A stretch of 64,000 bases of DNA from Chitinophaga pollutisoli (GTDB lineage Bacteria > Bacteroidota > Bacteroidia > Chitinophagales > Chitinophagaceae), in contig NZ_CP149822.1 in NCBI RefSeq assembly GCF_038396755.1, positions 5,858,001 to 5,922,000 of the forward strand, given 5' to 3'. The notes below the pieces were generated by a model. It saw only the letters and a program-made list of their open reading frames with translations. It searched no databases and was not told the origin of the DNA. The stretch's first letter is position 1. Every line of letters begins with the position of its first letter. The position numbers and the translations under genes were made by a program. Positions 17,905 to 27,664 of the stretch are shown piece by piece.

Positions 17905-18894
17905 TTAGAGCATGGGCATGGATACAGTGAATTGGGTGTCTCCATCTTTCACAATCACTTCCTTCTCCCCCAACAATTTATACATCTGCTTCAGCTGCAG
18001 CAAACCTTGTTTGTTCGAAGGGGCAAGCTGCCGGCGGATTTGCTTGTTATTCGACACCACGATATATCCGTCTTCCTCGTAAACACGAATGTACAAGGGG
18101 TGTTCGGGATGGATTTCGTTGTGCTTGATGGCATTGTCGATCAGCATCTGGAGTGATAGCGCGGCTACGCCCTTGTCTTCCTGTGAAGGGTTGATATCGA
18201 TATCGATCGCCAGGGCGTCACCGAACCGGATTTTCTGGAGTGCGGTATAGTGCCGCAGCATATCCAGCTCAACCGACAGCGGAGTTACGCCATTGTCTTT
18301 ATTTTCCAGCGCATGCCGGTATATTTTCGACAGGTGTCGGATGAATTCGGAAGCCAGCGTCGGATTGGTTTGCGTGAGGCTGTCCAGCGATGTGAAGGCA
18401 TTGAACAGGAAGTGGGGATCGATCTGGTTTTTAAGATGCTGCAACTGCATTTGCAAATTTTCCCGTTTGATCCTTTCTTCCTTTACAGCATTGTTTTTCC
18501 AGGCCTGGAAGTAATGCTGACCGATCAATGCAATATTAATGATAATGGAAAGGTAAGGGGAGTACATGAGGGGTATTCCCACGAGGTTGCTGAACGGCAG
18601 GTGCAGCAGGAACACAAGCATGCCGATGCTGGTGACGATACCGCCTGCAATAAATCCAACGAGTAACTGAAGGATCATCCTTCCCGCTTCGCTTTTTTCG
18701 AAAGGCAGCAGGCGGTCGAGCAGCCGGTGTATGCGGGCAAGCATGAACCAGAGCATTTGCACGACGGGTACGGAAATGGCGGCGACAATCACGCTGAAGC
18801 TGGGCGACATCATCAAACCGATAAAGAATGCGGCGATCATGATGAGGAGGGTGATGGCAATACGAACGGCGTGCTTTTTTAGAAATTTGGACAT
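17905..18894 (-). CDS. LytS-like sensor histidine kinase
   Basis: The 329-residue product has four membrane helices (about residues 10-140), then a His_kinase domain with the phospho-acceptor motif QIDPHFLFNAFTSLDSLTQ, and an HATPase domain (MLIDNAIKHNEIHP, then SNNKQIRRQLAPSNKQGLLQ). Such kinases pair with LytTR regulators, here the next gene. The start MSKFLKKHAVRIAITLL at 18894 precedes the first helix; the open frame continues upstream to 19173 without homology and is ignored. The stimulus is unknown. Confidence 0.92.
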   Translation of the reverse strand: MSKFLKKHAVRIAITLLIMIAAFFIGLMMSPSFSVIVAAISVPVVQMLWFMLARIHRLLDRLLPFEKSEAGRMILQLLVGFIAGGIVTSIGMLVFLLHLPFSNLVGIPLMYSPYLSIIINIALIGQHYFQAWKNNAVKEERIKRENLQMQLQHLKNQIDPHFLFNAFTSLDSLTQTNPTLASEFIRHLSKIYRHALENKDNGVTPLSVELDMLRHYTALQKIRFGDALAIDIDINPSQEDKGVAALSLQMLIDNAIKHNEIHPEHPLYIRVYEEDGYIVVSNNKQIRRQLAPSNKQGLLQLKQMYKLLGEKEVIVKDGDTQFTVSMPML

Positions 18895-19207
18895 AGGGGC
18901 GAAATTTAGCATGTTTTTTAAATGGATTGAAATGAAATGATGGGAGAAGCTGCCAATAATCAGGCGGGTGCGGGCGTTATAGGAAGCCCGCATGTCGCGC
19001 GGATATGCTTTGGAATGTCCTTTCACATTCATTTTCAATGCAAAATATCCAGCCGCCCGCTGCCGGTGAAACGGAATGCAGGGAAGCGGAAAGATTTTGC
19101 AGCGAAGCGGAAAATGAAGGCTTTCCGGGCTTTGCGCGGGGAGCGGAAATTGGTAATTTTGACCGGCCGGCAACCGAACCCCCGGCCCAGGGTTTTAATC
19201 TTTTACA
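18895..19207. other. 313-base divergent intergenic region
   Basis: The gap separates the divergent kinase and helicase genes. Reverse-strand frame extends into it by chance. I see no consensus TAnnTTTG pair, hairpin or small gene here. Confidence 0.5.
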
Positions 19208-22200
19208 TTGACGATAATCTCATTCCGGCAGTTCCTGCAAACTGCTTTCCAGCATGGACCATACACCACCGACGACGTTATAGCGGCCGTTCTCCCGTTA
19301 TTCTCCGACGTGCAGGCGTTGCACGACGATGGAAAAGTGGCGCCATTTGACCAGGAGGCCGTTATCCTGGCCACCGCCCGCACCCTCCGCCTCCACGCCG
19401 AAGCGGCCCACCCGCCTCTCGAAGCCCCCGAAAAAGTGGAAGCCCTCTTCAACGGGCATAACCCCCACTTCGAGGTGATCGACAAAGTGCGGCTCCCCGA
19501 AGGCCAGGCCGCCGAAACGCTCCGCGTACACACCGATACCGGCAAGCCCCTGCGCCATGCCGCCTATATCCCCGGTTACCGCAGCTACGAAATGCTGCTG
19601 GGGCATCACGACGAACAGACTGACATTTTCGTGCTGGGGCTCGTCCTGGCCAGCCTGGCCCACGGCCTTGATCTGCATGATCCGGAAACATTGCCGGCCT
19701 TGGTTGCCCAACGCGAGCGCCCCCTCCTGCACCGGCCCCTCCACCCCGCCCTCGGCACCCTCATCACCGAAATGACCGAGCTGGACCGCAGCCATCGCAC
19801 CCGCGACCTCCGTGAAGCCATCCACCGGCTGGAAAATTACCGCGACTTCGATCCCGAAAAGCAAACCGACCTGGCACAGGTAGCGGGTTGGGTAACGCAC
19901 GACCGCAGCGAGAAGCAGCAGATCATCCTTCACAAACTGCGCAACCGCCTTTTCGATACCAGCCGCCGCAACCGGCTGCTGTTTTATAAGCCCAACGCAC
20001 GATTTGCCAACCTCACCTTCGGCAGCGTGCCCATGGTGCTGCACCACCAAAGTATCCGGCCAGAATTGCTATTCACCTGGAACAGCGATATCGCCGCTAA
20101 AGTGGTGTCCATGGGCGATTTGCCCCTTAACAAATACCTCCGCTTCGAAGACCATCCCTACCTGCCTGCCGTGCTGAACAAAATCCGGCTCGAAGCCCAG
20201 CGCGACGTGCAGGAGTTCGGTTTCTCGCAACTGAAGCTGGTGGCGGCATTCCTGAAATGGCACAACCTGGCGGAGGATCCGCAGGAAAGCATCCACAGTC
20301 CGCTCCTGCTGCTGCCCGTGGAGCTGAAAAAGAAGAAACAAACGGGGGGCGACCAATACGTGCTTTCCGTGACGGATAATAACGCGGAAGTCAACCCGGT
20401 GCTGGCCAACCGCCTCCGTGAGCTGTTCGGGATCGAATTGCCGGACAGCGTGGACCTGGAGGAGATGTCGCCCGAAATGTTCTGCGAGCACATCCGCCGG
20501 CAGGTAGAGGGCGCCAACCGCGGCATTGTCCTGCAATATCTCCGCAAACCCCGCATCCGCCTCATTTACAAGGAAGCCCGCGAAACGGCGGAGCAATACC
20601 GCAGGAAAACGGCCGGGGCGGAGGTACCGAAGCCCAAAGATGCGCCCGCCGAAACCGATGAGGTAACGGAAAAAGAGTTGTTCGAATGGGCCGAAGCCGA
20701 AGCGAACCCATACCGCTGGGAGTTCGATATCTGCCAGATGGTGTTGGGGAATTTCAATTATAAAAAGATGAGCCTGGTGCGTGATTACAACGCGGCCATC
20801 GAGCAGCGGCAGGGGCACGGCGTGTTCGACCACCTGTTCAGCGACCATCCCCGGCCATTGGACGAGGAGATGGAACTGCCCGCCCTGCCGGAAGAATGGT
20901 TCCATGTCATACAAGCCGATCCCACGCAAACGCGCGCGATCCTGCAGGCGCGGAAGGGAGAAAGCTACGTCATCCAGGGGCCTCCGGGCACGGGGAAAAG
21001 CCAGACCATCACGAACCTGATCGCTGATTTTGTAGCGCGGGGGAAGAAAGTGCTGTTCGTTTGCGAGAAGCGCGCCGCGCTCGACGTGGTGTACCATCGC
21101 CTGCAGCAACAGGGGCTGGCGGATCTGTCTTCGTATATTCATGACAGTCAGGCCGACAAGCGCGCTTTCATCAAGGATCTCAAACTGAGTTATGAAGCCG
21201 CGCTCAAGCCGGACACTGATTTGCATACGATCACCCTCCGCCGCGACGCGCTGTTGCACAACCTGCGGCGGCAGTTACTGCTCCTGCAGGAATTCCACGA
21301 CACGCACGCCGGCGAAACCGATTCAGCGGGCGTTCCGGTTCGCACGCTCATCGAAAGGCTGTTGTCACTCAAACCGTTGATCCCTGCTGCGGATGCGGAA
21401 ACGGAAGAACTGGTGCCCGGATACCTGCAATGGCTGCAGTTCGGAAACGTGGTAGAGCAATTGGGACAGGCGCTGGAGGAAACGGGCGCCGAACCGGTGT
21501 TTGCCGCCCATCCCCTGAGCCGGGTGCATGAAAGCGTGTTCATTTCCGCGCAACCTATTCATACGCTGAAACAATTAACAGGCGACGCCCTCGCGCTCGT
21601 GGAACAACTCGAAAGCGCGCGGGAACACGCTGCCCGGTTGAACGAACTGAAGTCGCTCGTTTTGCAGGCAACCTTGCTGCTGCCATTGGCCAGTGCGGGG
21701 CTCCTCCGCCTGGTGGACCCTTCTCACCCCGATGCCGTTACCTTCGAGCGCCGTTTCGCGGAAGTGAAAGCCCTGCAGCAGGCGGCCGTTGAAGCCGCTG
21801 CGCAGAACACGGGATGGCGTCAGAAATTATCCCCTGAAGATGTTCTGGCGGGGTTGGAAATTGCGCGCCGGCACGAAGGTTCCTTCTGGCGGTTTTTATC
21901 CGGGAAATGGCGCCGGCTGAACAGGACGCTGCGGGAACAATTCGATTTTTCGTCGCGCGCCGTAGCACCTTCCGCTGCGTCGCTGCTGGAGCAGCTGCAA
22001 CAGGAATACGATGCCGCGGCAACAGCATCCCGTGCCCGGAAGGCGCTCGAATCGGACTATCGCATCGCCCAGCTGGAGATGACCTGGCTGGCGGTGGAAA
22101 GATTGCGGACGAAACTGCACGAGCCATCCCTCCAATACCTCCTGCATCACCCGCAGGCGCCCGAAACCGTGCGTACCCTGGCCGCGTTGCAGGAACCTTT

Positions 22201-24409
22201 GCTCAAACTGGAATCAATCCTCTCCCAAACCCTCGCCGATCCTGCCCCACAGCCTTTCGGTGAGCTGGCCGACCTGCTCGAGGGCATCCGTCTCAACGCG
22301 CCCGCCCTCGAAGCATTGCTGCCCGTTTTAGGTAATTACACCAGCCTGCCGGGAGGGTTCAAATACGCGCTCCGCCGCCTTCCCTGGACGCCCGGAGAGC
22401 TGGAAGCCGGTATGGCCGGTAAATCGCTCCGGCAATTGTACCGTTCCAATAAAGCCTTCGCGCAAACGGGCGCCCACAACCTGGAACAGGCCGTAGCCAC
22501 GGTGAAGCATTGCTATGGTGAATTGTTACAGCTCAACGCCGCCTATATCCGCGCCAACATCCGCCGCCAGTTCCTCGACAACGTGCAGCGCAGCCAGAAG
22601 GCCGATGAGACCTATATGGAAGGGCGCCGCATCCTCGAAAACGAGTTCTCCAAAAGCATGCGGTATAAAAGCATCCGCGAGCTTTGCTCCCGCGCCAGCG
22701 GCAGGGTGCTGCTGGATCTCAAGCCCGTATGGCTCATGAGCCCGCTCAGCGTCAGCGACGCCTTCCCGCTCGACCAGCCCTTCTTCGACGCCGTGATTTT
22801 CGACGAAGCCTCGCAGATCACGCTGGAAGAAGGGGTGCCGGCGCTGTATCGCGCACCGCAAACCATCATCGTGGGCGACGAAAAACAAATGCCGCCCACG
22901 GATTTCTTTTCCGCCCGTACCGGTGACCCCGACGATCTCGGCGCAGATCCCGCAGAGGATGAGTTGCTCAGCGCGGATGCAGACAGCCTCCTGACCCAGG
23001 GCGCCCGCAAAATGAACAGCTTCATGCTCGGGTGGCACTACCGCAGTCATTTCGAAACCCTGATCAGTTACAGCAACCACGCGTTCTACGACGCGGAACT
23101 GCTCACGATCCCCGATCGCAGCGAGCACGGCGTGCCGCGGCCGCATATCAGCGTGGCGCAGCCGTCGGACGCGTTGTTTAACATCAAAGCCCTTTTCGAC
23201 CGCAGCATCAGTTACCACCATCTTCCGCAGGGCGTGTACGCCAAACGCGGCAACACGGCGGAGGCCACTTACATCGCGCACCTGGTGCGGGAGTTATTGC
23301 TGAAGCGGACCAAAGACAGTATTGGCATCGTGGCGTTCAGCCAGGAACAGCAGGGCGCCATTCATGCGGCGCTGGATGCGCTGGCGGAACAGGATACCAC
23401 GTTCGATGATCTCCTGGAAGAAGCGCAGGCCCGCACCGAAAACGGACAATTTACCGGCTTGTTCGTCAAGAATTTGGAAAACGTGCAGGGCGATGAGCGC
23501 GATATCATCATCATGAGCGTTTGCTATGCGCCGGATGCCCGTGGCAAGATGTCGATGCACTTCGGGCCTATCAATAAAAAGGGCGGCGAAAAACGCCTGA
23601 ACGTGATCTTCAGCCGCGCCAGGCGGCACATGGCGATCGTCAGCTCCATCAAACACGGTCAGATTACGAATCTTTACAACCCCGGCGCCAATTTCCTGTC
23701 GAAATTTCTACAATACGCGGAACAGGTGAGTAGCGGCAACATGAAACAGGCGCGTATCGTGCTCGACATGCTGACTTCCGCCCGCCCGCAGGGCCGTTTC
23801 CGCAGCGGCGACACCGTGGTGCTGCAGGAAATCCGCGAAGCTTTGGAGAAAGAAGGGCTAGAAGTGACCGAACAGGTGGGCCAGAGCGGGTTCCGTTGCT
23901 CACTGGCTGTGAAATCGAAGCCGCAGGACGCGCACTTTGCGCTGGGCATCCAGGTGGATGATGAAGCGTGGTACCTGCACGATAACGTGCTCGAACAATA
24001 TTATCAGCGTCCCGCGGTGATGGAAACATTCGGCTGGCGGACAATGACCGTTTACGCGAAGGACTGGCTGGCAGCGCCGGAAAAGGTGCTGGAAGACATT
24101 CTCAAGCGCCTCGGGAAGCAACCCGCCGCCAATGGCGCAGCCGACATAAAGGAAAACGGCGTGCCTGAAGGCGCCACCCGCCTGCTTACGGGCGAGGGCA
24201 AACAGGAGAAATTCTGGGAAATCAAAGCTTCCGGCGCGAAACTGCTCATCCGCTATGGCAAAACCGGGACGCAAGGCCAGATCGAAGTGAAAACCTGCAT
24301 GAACGACGCGGATGCGGCAAAAGAGCTGGAAAAGGCGGTGGCGGAGAAAAAGCTGCTGGATGGCGGGCCACTCCATGATGGGAACCATAACCATGCGGTA
24401 GGGATATAG
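19208..24409 (+). CDS. Giant superfamily 1 helicase fusion: kinase-like fragment, DUF4011-type region, helicase, REase-like region, WGR domain
   Basis: The product is 1733 residues. Residues about 120-210 resemble the C-lobe of a Ser/Thr kinase (YIPGYRSYEMLLG, QTDIFVLGLVLASLAHG, later LITEMTELDRSHRTRDL) but no kinase N-lobe or catalytic loop is seen. A DUF4011-like region follows. The SF1 helicase (COG1112 type) has Walker A GPPGTGKSQTITNL near 591, Walker B VIFDEASQITLEEG near 1197 and ENVQGDERDIIIMSV near 1424. Residues about 1538-1625 look like the MTES_1575-type REase domain of these helicases with its acidic residues changed (FRCSLAV, LGIQVDD). Residues about 1658-1722 (KFWEIKASGAKLLIRYGKTG) look like a WGR domain. 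The start is TTG at 19208; a stop lies just upstream. Related COG1112 proteins occur in Mokosh defence. Confidence 0.85.
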   Translation: MTIISFRQFLQTAFQHGPYTTDDVIAAVLPLFSDVQALHDDGKVAPFDQEAVILATARTLRLHAEAAHPPLEAPEKVEALFNGHNPHFEVIDKVRLPEGQAAETLRVHTDTGKPLRHAAYIPGYRSYEMLLGHHDEQTDIFVLGLVLASLAHGLDLHDPETLPALVAQRERPLLHRPLHPALGTLITEMTELDRSHRTRDLREAIHRLENYRDFDPEKQTDLAQVAGWVTHDRSEKQQIILHKLRNRLFDTSRRNRLLFYKPNARFANLTFGSVPMVLHHQSIRPELLFTWNSDIAAKVVSMGDLPLNKYLRFEDHPYLPAVLNKIRLEAQRDVQEFGFSQLKLVAAFLKWHNLAEDPQESIHSPLLLLPVELKKKKQTGGDQYVLSVTDNNAEVNPVLANRLRELFGIELPDSVDLEEMSPEMFCEHIRRQVEGANRGIVLQYLRKPRIRLIYKEARETAEQYRRKTAGAEVPKPKDAPAETDEVTEKELFEWAEAEANPYRWEFDICQMVLGNFNYKKMSLVRDYNAAIEQRQGHGVFDHLFSDHPRPLDEEMELPALPEEWFHVIQADPTQTRAILQARKGESYVIQGPPGTGKSQTITNLIADFVARGKKVLFVCEKRAALDVVYHRLQQQGLADLSSYIHDSQADKRAFIKDLKLSYEAALKPDTDLHTITLRRDALLHNLRRQLLLLQEFHDTHAGETDSAGVPVRTLIERLLSLKPLIPAADAETEELVPGYLQWLQFGNVVEQLGQALEETGAEPVFAAHPLSRVHESVFISAQPIHTLKQLTGDALALVEQLESAREHAARLNELKSLVLQATLLLPLASAGLLRLVDPSHPDAVTFERRFAEVKALQQAAVEAAAQNTGWRQKLSPEDVLAGLEIARRHEGSFWRFLSGKWRRLNRTLREQFDFSSRAVAPSAASLLEQLQQEYDAAATASRARKALESDYRIAQLEMTWLAVERLRTKLHEPSLQYLLHHPQAPETVRTLAALQEPLLKLESILSQTLADPAPQPFGELADLLEGIRLNAPALEALLPVLGNYTSLPGGFKYALRRLPWTPGELEAGMAGKSLRQLYRSNKAFAQTGAHNLEQAVATVKHCYGELLQLNAAYIRANIRRQFLDNVQRSQKADETYMEGRRILENEFSKSMRYKSIRELCSRASGRVLLDLKPVWLMSPLSVSDAFPLDQPFFDAVIFDEASQITLEEGVPALYRAPQTIIVGDEKQMPPTDFFSARTGDPDDLGADPAEDELLSADADSLLTQGARKMNSFMLGWHYRSHFETLISYSNHAFYDAELLTIPDRSEHGVPRPHISVAQPSDALFNIKALFDRSISYHHLPQGVYAKRGNTAEATYIAHLVRELLLKRTKDSIGIVAFSQEQQGAIHAALDALAEQDTTFDDLLEEAQARTENGQFTGLFVKNLENVQGDERDIIIMSVCYAPDARGKMSMHFGPINKKGGEKRLNVIFSRARRHMAIVSSIKHGQITNLYNPGANFLSKFLQYAEQVSSGNMKQARIVLDMLTSARPQGRFRSGDTVVLQEIREALEKEGLEVTEQVGQSGFRCSLAVKSKPQDAHFALGIQVDDEAWYLHDNVLEQYYQRPAVMETFGWRTMTVYAKDWLAAPEKVLEDILKRLGKQPAANGAADIKENGVPEGATRLLTGEGKQEKFWEIKASGAKLLIRYGKTGTQGQIEVKTCMNDADAAKELEKAVAEKKLLDGGPLHDGNHNHAVGI

Positions 24410-24486
24410 TAGTCGCTCAGTACAGATACCGTACTACAACCGTACTATGTCGTAAAATAACAATAGGATGTGCCGTTTTGGTCAAT

Positions 24487-25860
24487 TTAGGCGGGCACCT
24501 GTACCAATCTGCCTGCATTATTGTTGGCATAAGTGCGTAAAAGGTTGAGGATGAACTCGTTTTCCGGATATTGCGTCAGCAGGTCTTTTAGCATGGCGGT
24601 ATCGGACACGGCTACATCGCGGGGAACGTATCCCATGCCGTAGAATTTCCCTTTTTCCATGAGGATGCAGCTTTGCTCGGTGGCTTGCCGCCCGGCGTCG
24701 AGGATGAGGAAGGAAGGTTGGGCGGATTGAAGATGCCCGATCGCTTCCAGGACGCGTTGGTTGTATTTCGCCGGTTTTTCCTTTTTCTCGCAGGCGCCTT
24801 TGCAGGTTTTTTCGGCCATGCCGGCACAGGGATCGGGGCTCGTTTGCAGGAAGCAGAGCTTCGGGCACAGCTTGAATTCCCGGATCAGCTGGCGCAATAG
24901 GTTATGGCCTTCGGCCAGGAGGTTGAAGGCGAACACCGGCGTGGTGTATTTTCTTCGCTTTTCGATGGCCAGGCGCAAGTATCCCTGCTGGTCTTCGAAC
25001 GTATAAAAACCGAATTTGGATTCCACGCGCTTTTGCGCATTGTTGTATTGCGGCCACAGGCGGCGGATCTCGATGGATTCAAGGATGAATGCCATCAGTT
25101 CCGTGCCGGTTTTCTCGAATGTTATGCTATGGATGTTGCGGAGGAATTCCTGCCGCTGGCGGCCGGCGCTGTTGCCCGTGAAATGGCTCGTCACGCGTTT
25201 GCGGATGTTCCGGGCTTTGCCTACGTATACCACTTTCCCTTTTTCGTTATGGAAATAATACACCCCGGGAGTCGACGGCAGGTCGTCGACATATTCCTGC
25301 GGCAGGTGCAGCGGCAGCCATTTGTCTTTGGACCGGGCATTGAGCGCCTGGGAAATGGCGCCCTGTTTATCAGCCGCGAGCATCAGTTCAAAGAGGCGGA
25401 CGGTGGCGCTGGCGTCTCCGGAAGCGCGGTGGCGGTTCACAATGCCTATATTCAGTTGACGGCAGAGGTTGCCCAGGCTATAGGATGGGAAGCCGGGGAA
25501 AACTTTGCGGCTCAGGCGCACGGTGCACAGTTTCTTCGACTGGAGCTTATAGCCGCAGTAGTCGAGCTCGTGGCGGAGGAAGGAATAGTCGAAATTAACG
25601 TTGTGCGCGATAAAGATCTGGCCGTGGAGGAGGTTGAAGACGTTTTCGGCGATGTCTTCAAACAGGGGAGCGTCGGCCACCATTTCGTCGGTGATGCCCG
25701 TCAGCGCCTGGATATACCTGGGGATGGGGATGCCAGGGTTCACCAGTGTTTCGTATTTCCCGGTGATCTGCATGCCGTCGTGCAGGAAAATGGCTACCTC
25801 GGTGATCTTCCCCGCGCTGGCGTGCCCGCCGGTGGTTTCGATGTCTACTATCGCGTACAT
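24487..25860 (-). CDS. Exonuclease (DnaQ-like) fused to GIY-YIG endonuclease (Cho/UvrC-like)
   Basis: The 457-residue product starts with a DEDDh exonuclease domain: YAIVDIETTGG (Exo I), IAHNVNFDYSFL (Exo II) and NRHRASGDASATV (Exo III). From about residue 190 it has a GIY-YIG nuclease, LPSTPGVYYFHNEKGKVVYVG followed by KARNIRKRV. This fusion is common in Bacteroidota and resembles the E. coli Cho nuclease, which makes the 3' incision in nucleotide excision repair, with an added proofreading-like exonuclease. A four-Cys cluster is present late (CPKLCFLQTSPDPCAGM, KTCKGACEK). The ATG at 25860 begins the exonuclease strand exactly. It converges with the helicase gene. Confidence 0.9.
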   Translation of the reverse strand: MYAIVDIETTGGHASAGKITEVAIFLHDGMQITGKYETLVNPGIPIPRYIQALTGITDEMVADAPLFEDIAENVFNLLHGQIFIAHNVNFDYSFLRHELDYCGYKLQSKKLCTVRLSRKVFPGFPSYSLGNLCRQLNIGIVNRHRASGDASATVRLFELMLAADKQGAISQALNARSKDKWLPLHLPQEYVDDLPSTPGVYYFHNEKGKVVYVGKARNIRKRVTSHFTGNSAGRQRQEFLRNIHSITFEKTGTELMAFILESIEIRRLWPQYNNAQKRVESKFGFYTFEDQQGYLRLAIEKRRKYTTPVFAFNLLAEGHNLLRQLIREFKLCPKLCFLQTSPDPCAGMAEKTCKGACEKKEKPAKYNQRVLEAIGHLQSAQPSFLILDAGRQATEQSCILMEKGKFYGMGYVPRDVAVSDTAMLKDLLTQYPENEFILNLLRTYANNNAGRLVQVPA

Positions 25861-25864
25861 ACGG

Positions 25865-25872
25865 CAAATATA
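25865..25872 (-). promoter_or_regulatory. Putative -7 element of the exonuclease/GIY-YIG gene
   Basis: TATATTTG on the minus strand fits TAnnTTTG and ends 4 bases before the ATG, predicting an essentially leaderless mRNA. No -33 box at normal spacing is seen. Confidence 0.35.
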
Positions 25873-25975
25873 CTGCATCAAACGCAGTGTATCTGCGTAG
25901 CGCTACGGGTATTGCGGGAAATACTCATTTTGAAAACCCGGTAGCAATACTGAGATATTTTGACGCCGGCCGGGA

Positions 25976-25983
25976 TATTTTTG
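25976..25983 (+). promoter_or_regulatory. Putative -7 element of the outer-membrane protein gene
   Basis: TATTTTTG matches TAnnTTTG and gives a leader of about 42 bases to the ATG at 26029. Confidence 0.45.
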
Positions 25984-26028
25984 CAGCCATAATCCCAAAA
26001 ACGTCATCTCAAAACCATCTTTTCAAAC

Positions 26029-26607
26029 ATGAAGAAAATTTTATCAGCATTCCTCCTCGTGAGCGGCCTTTTCGGCTCCGCTGCGGCACAGGATCAGCAG
26101 AACTATGTGCAGGCCGGCATCGGATTCGGCAACACCCTCGATTATGCTTCGGGCGCCAAGGGCATGCCCACCCTGAATTTCACCTACGAGCGCATGTTGC
26201 CGTTCAAAGTTGGTCCGGGTACCTTCGGGGCCGGGATCACCGCTTCGTACCGCAGTGTGAAATGGGAAAGCACGTTTCTGGATTATGAAGACGTGGAAAC
26301 CCTGGGCAAATGGAAGTACAGCAACATGGTGATCGCCCTGCGCGGCGCCTATCACCTCAGTTCCGAGATCATCAAAGTCGAAAATCTCGACCTGTACGGC
26401 GCCCTCCAGCTCGGCGCGCGCCTTTCCAAAACGAAGTACACCGGCACGGCGGACTACGGCGAAGGCCGAACTAATATCAAAGACAATGACGTGCATGTAG
26501 GCTTCATCGCCGGCGCCCGTTATTTCTTCACCCCCGGCTTCGGCGTATATTCCGAACTGGGATACGATGTAACCTGGATCAAACTCGGCGTCGTAGGCCG
26601 TTTTTAA
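26029..26607 (+). CDS. Outer-membrane beta-barrel protein
   Basis: The 192-residue product has a Sec signal (MKKILSAFLLVSGLFGSAAAQ, cleavage after AAA) and then alternating aromatic/glycine strands such as YVQAGIGFGNTLDYASG and ending GVYSELGYDVTWIKLGVVGRF, with a terminal phenylalanine as expected for insertion by the BAM complex. Length fits an eight-stranded barrel of the OmpW/OmpX-like porin-family group seen widely in Bacteroidota. No ligand can be proposed. A terminator follows, so it is monocistronic. Confidence 0.85.
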   Translation: MKKILSAFLLVSGLFGSAAAQDQQNYVQAGIGFGNTLDYASGAKGMPTLNFTYERMLPFKVGPGTFGAGITASYRSVKWESTFLDYEDVETLGKWKYSNMVIALRGAYHLSSEIIKVENLDLYGALQLGARLSKTKYTGTADYGEGRTNIKDNDVHVGFIAGARYFFTPGFGVYSELGYDVTWIKLGVVGRF

Positions 26608-26653
26608 TACCTGAAAAATACTTCCCGGCTGGTGACGCCGGGAATCAAGGGCG

Positions 26654-26685
26654 AACCTGCTTCCTTCCCGGGAGCAGGTTTTTTT
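26654..26685 (+). terminator. Terminator after the outer-membrane protein gene
   Basis: AACCTGCT (26654-26661) pairs with AGCAGGTT (26673-26680), followed by a run of seven T. It lies before the true start of the next gene at 26716. Confidence 0.8.
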
Positions 26686-26715
26686 GCTGTGGTGCAGAAT
26701 TTGCTTTTCAGGGGT

Positions 26716-27531
26716 ATGGAATGGACTTACCTTATCTACGAAAAACTCAACCGCTGGGGACAGGCAACCATCAAAATGCTCCCCAATCTCGCATTAGCGA
26801 TTGTTATTTTCCTGGTTTTTTACTTCCTGGCGCGGCTGGTGAAAAAGTTCGTGTACAAGCTTTCCTGCCGCATTTCCGATAAAAAGGCCATCAGCAACCT
26901 GTTCGCCGGTGTGGCCTATTTCATCGTCTTCGCCATCGGATTATTTTCCGCGCTGGAAGTATTGAAGCTGGATAAAGCCGTATCCTCGCTCCTGGCGGGC
27001 GCCGGCATCCTGGGGCTGGCCCTGGGTTTCGCTTTCCAGGATCTAACGTCCAACTTTATTTCCGGCATTTATATCACATTCCGCAAACCTTTCGACACCG
27101 GGCACGTCATCGAAACCAATGGTTTCACCGGCACCGTGGAGAACATCCAGTTCCGCTCCACCACCATGCGTACCTCCGACGGGCAACATCTCATTATCCC
27201 CAATAAAGACATCTTCCAGAAACCCATCATCAACCATTCCCTCACAACAGAAAGAAAAATAGAACTGCGCCTGCTCATTCCTTTCAACAAGGACCCCGCG
27301 CCCGTGCTCGATGATATCGTGAAAACAGCCATGGGCGTAGTCAATCAGTTAAAAACCGGTACCGTTCGGAAAGCGCCGGAAGTCTGGTTTGAAAACATCG
27401 AAGGCACCAATCTTAAATTGCTGGTAACGCTCTGGATCTCCAACCGGACCGATGTATCCTTCAACAAATCCCGCCACCAGCTGATTCTACGGCTGCTGGA
27501 CGCGCTCCGGCAAAAACAACTATTACCCTGA
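26716..27531 (+). CDS. Small-conductance mechanosensitive channel (MscS family)
   Basis: The 271-residue product has three membrane helices and the MscS pore helix AGAGILGLALGFAFQDLTSNFISG, followed by the beta domain (FRKPFDTGHVIETNGFTGTV, RTSDGQHLIIPNKDIFQKPI) and alpha-beta cytoplasmic domain. The family opens under membrane tension to release solutes on osmotic downshock. I start at ATG 26716 (MEWTYLIYEKLNRWGQ), preceded by AGGGG; the open frame from 26632 would cross the upstream terminator. Confidence 0.93.
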   Translation: MEWTYLIYEKLNRWGQATIKMLPNLALAIVIFLVFYFLARLVKKFVYKLSCRISDKKAISNLFAGVAYFIVFAIGLFSALEVLKLDKAVSSLLAGAGILGLALGFAFQDLTSNFISGIYITFRKPFDTGHVIETNGFTGTVENIQFRSTTMRTSDGQHLIIPNKDIFQKPIINHSLTTERKIELRLLIPFNKDPAPVLDDIVKTAMGVVNQLKTGTVRKAPEVWFENIEGTNLKLLVTLWISNRTDVSFNKSRHQLILRLLDALRQKQLLP

Positions 27532-27664
27532 TTCCCCGCCAGTAGAGCCGATTACCCACTCTGTACCGTACCTGCCCTACCTTTTCCTGCTGTTGGTGCC
27601 TGGTACGGGTGGACCGGTTATTGCCCGTTTTTATTGAAAATGTTCATCTTAAAACCGTTTCATC

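Noticed and set aside
20069..21259. 396-codon open frame antisense to the helicase
   Set aside because: No start context or recognisable domain; opposite the Walker A region of a clear helicase.
24410..24486. Repeated ACCGTACT-like motifs between convergent genes
   Set aside because: Only two or three short imperfect copies; not enough to call a repeat or terminator.
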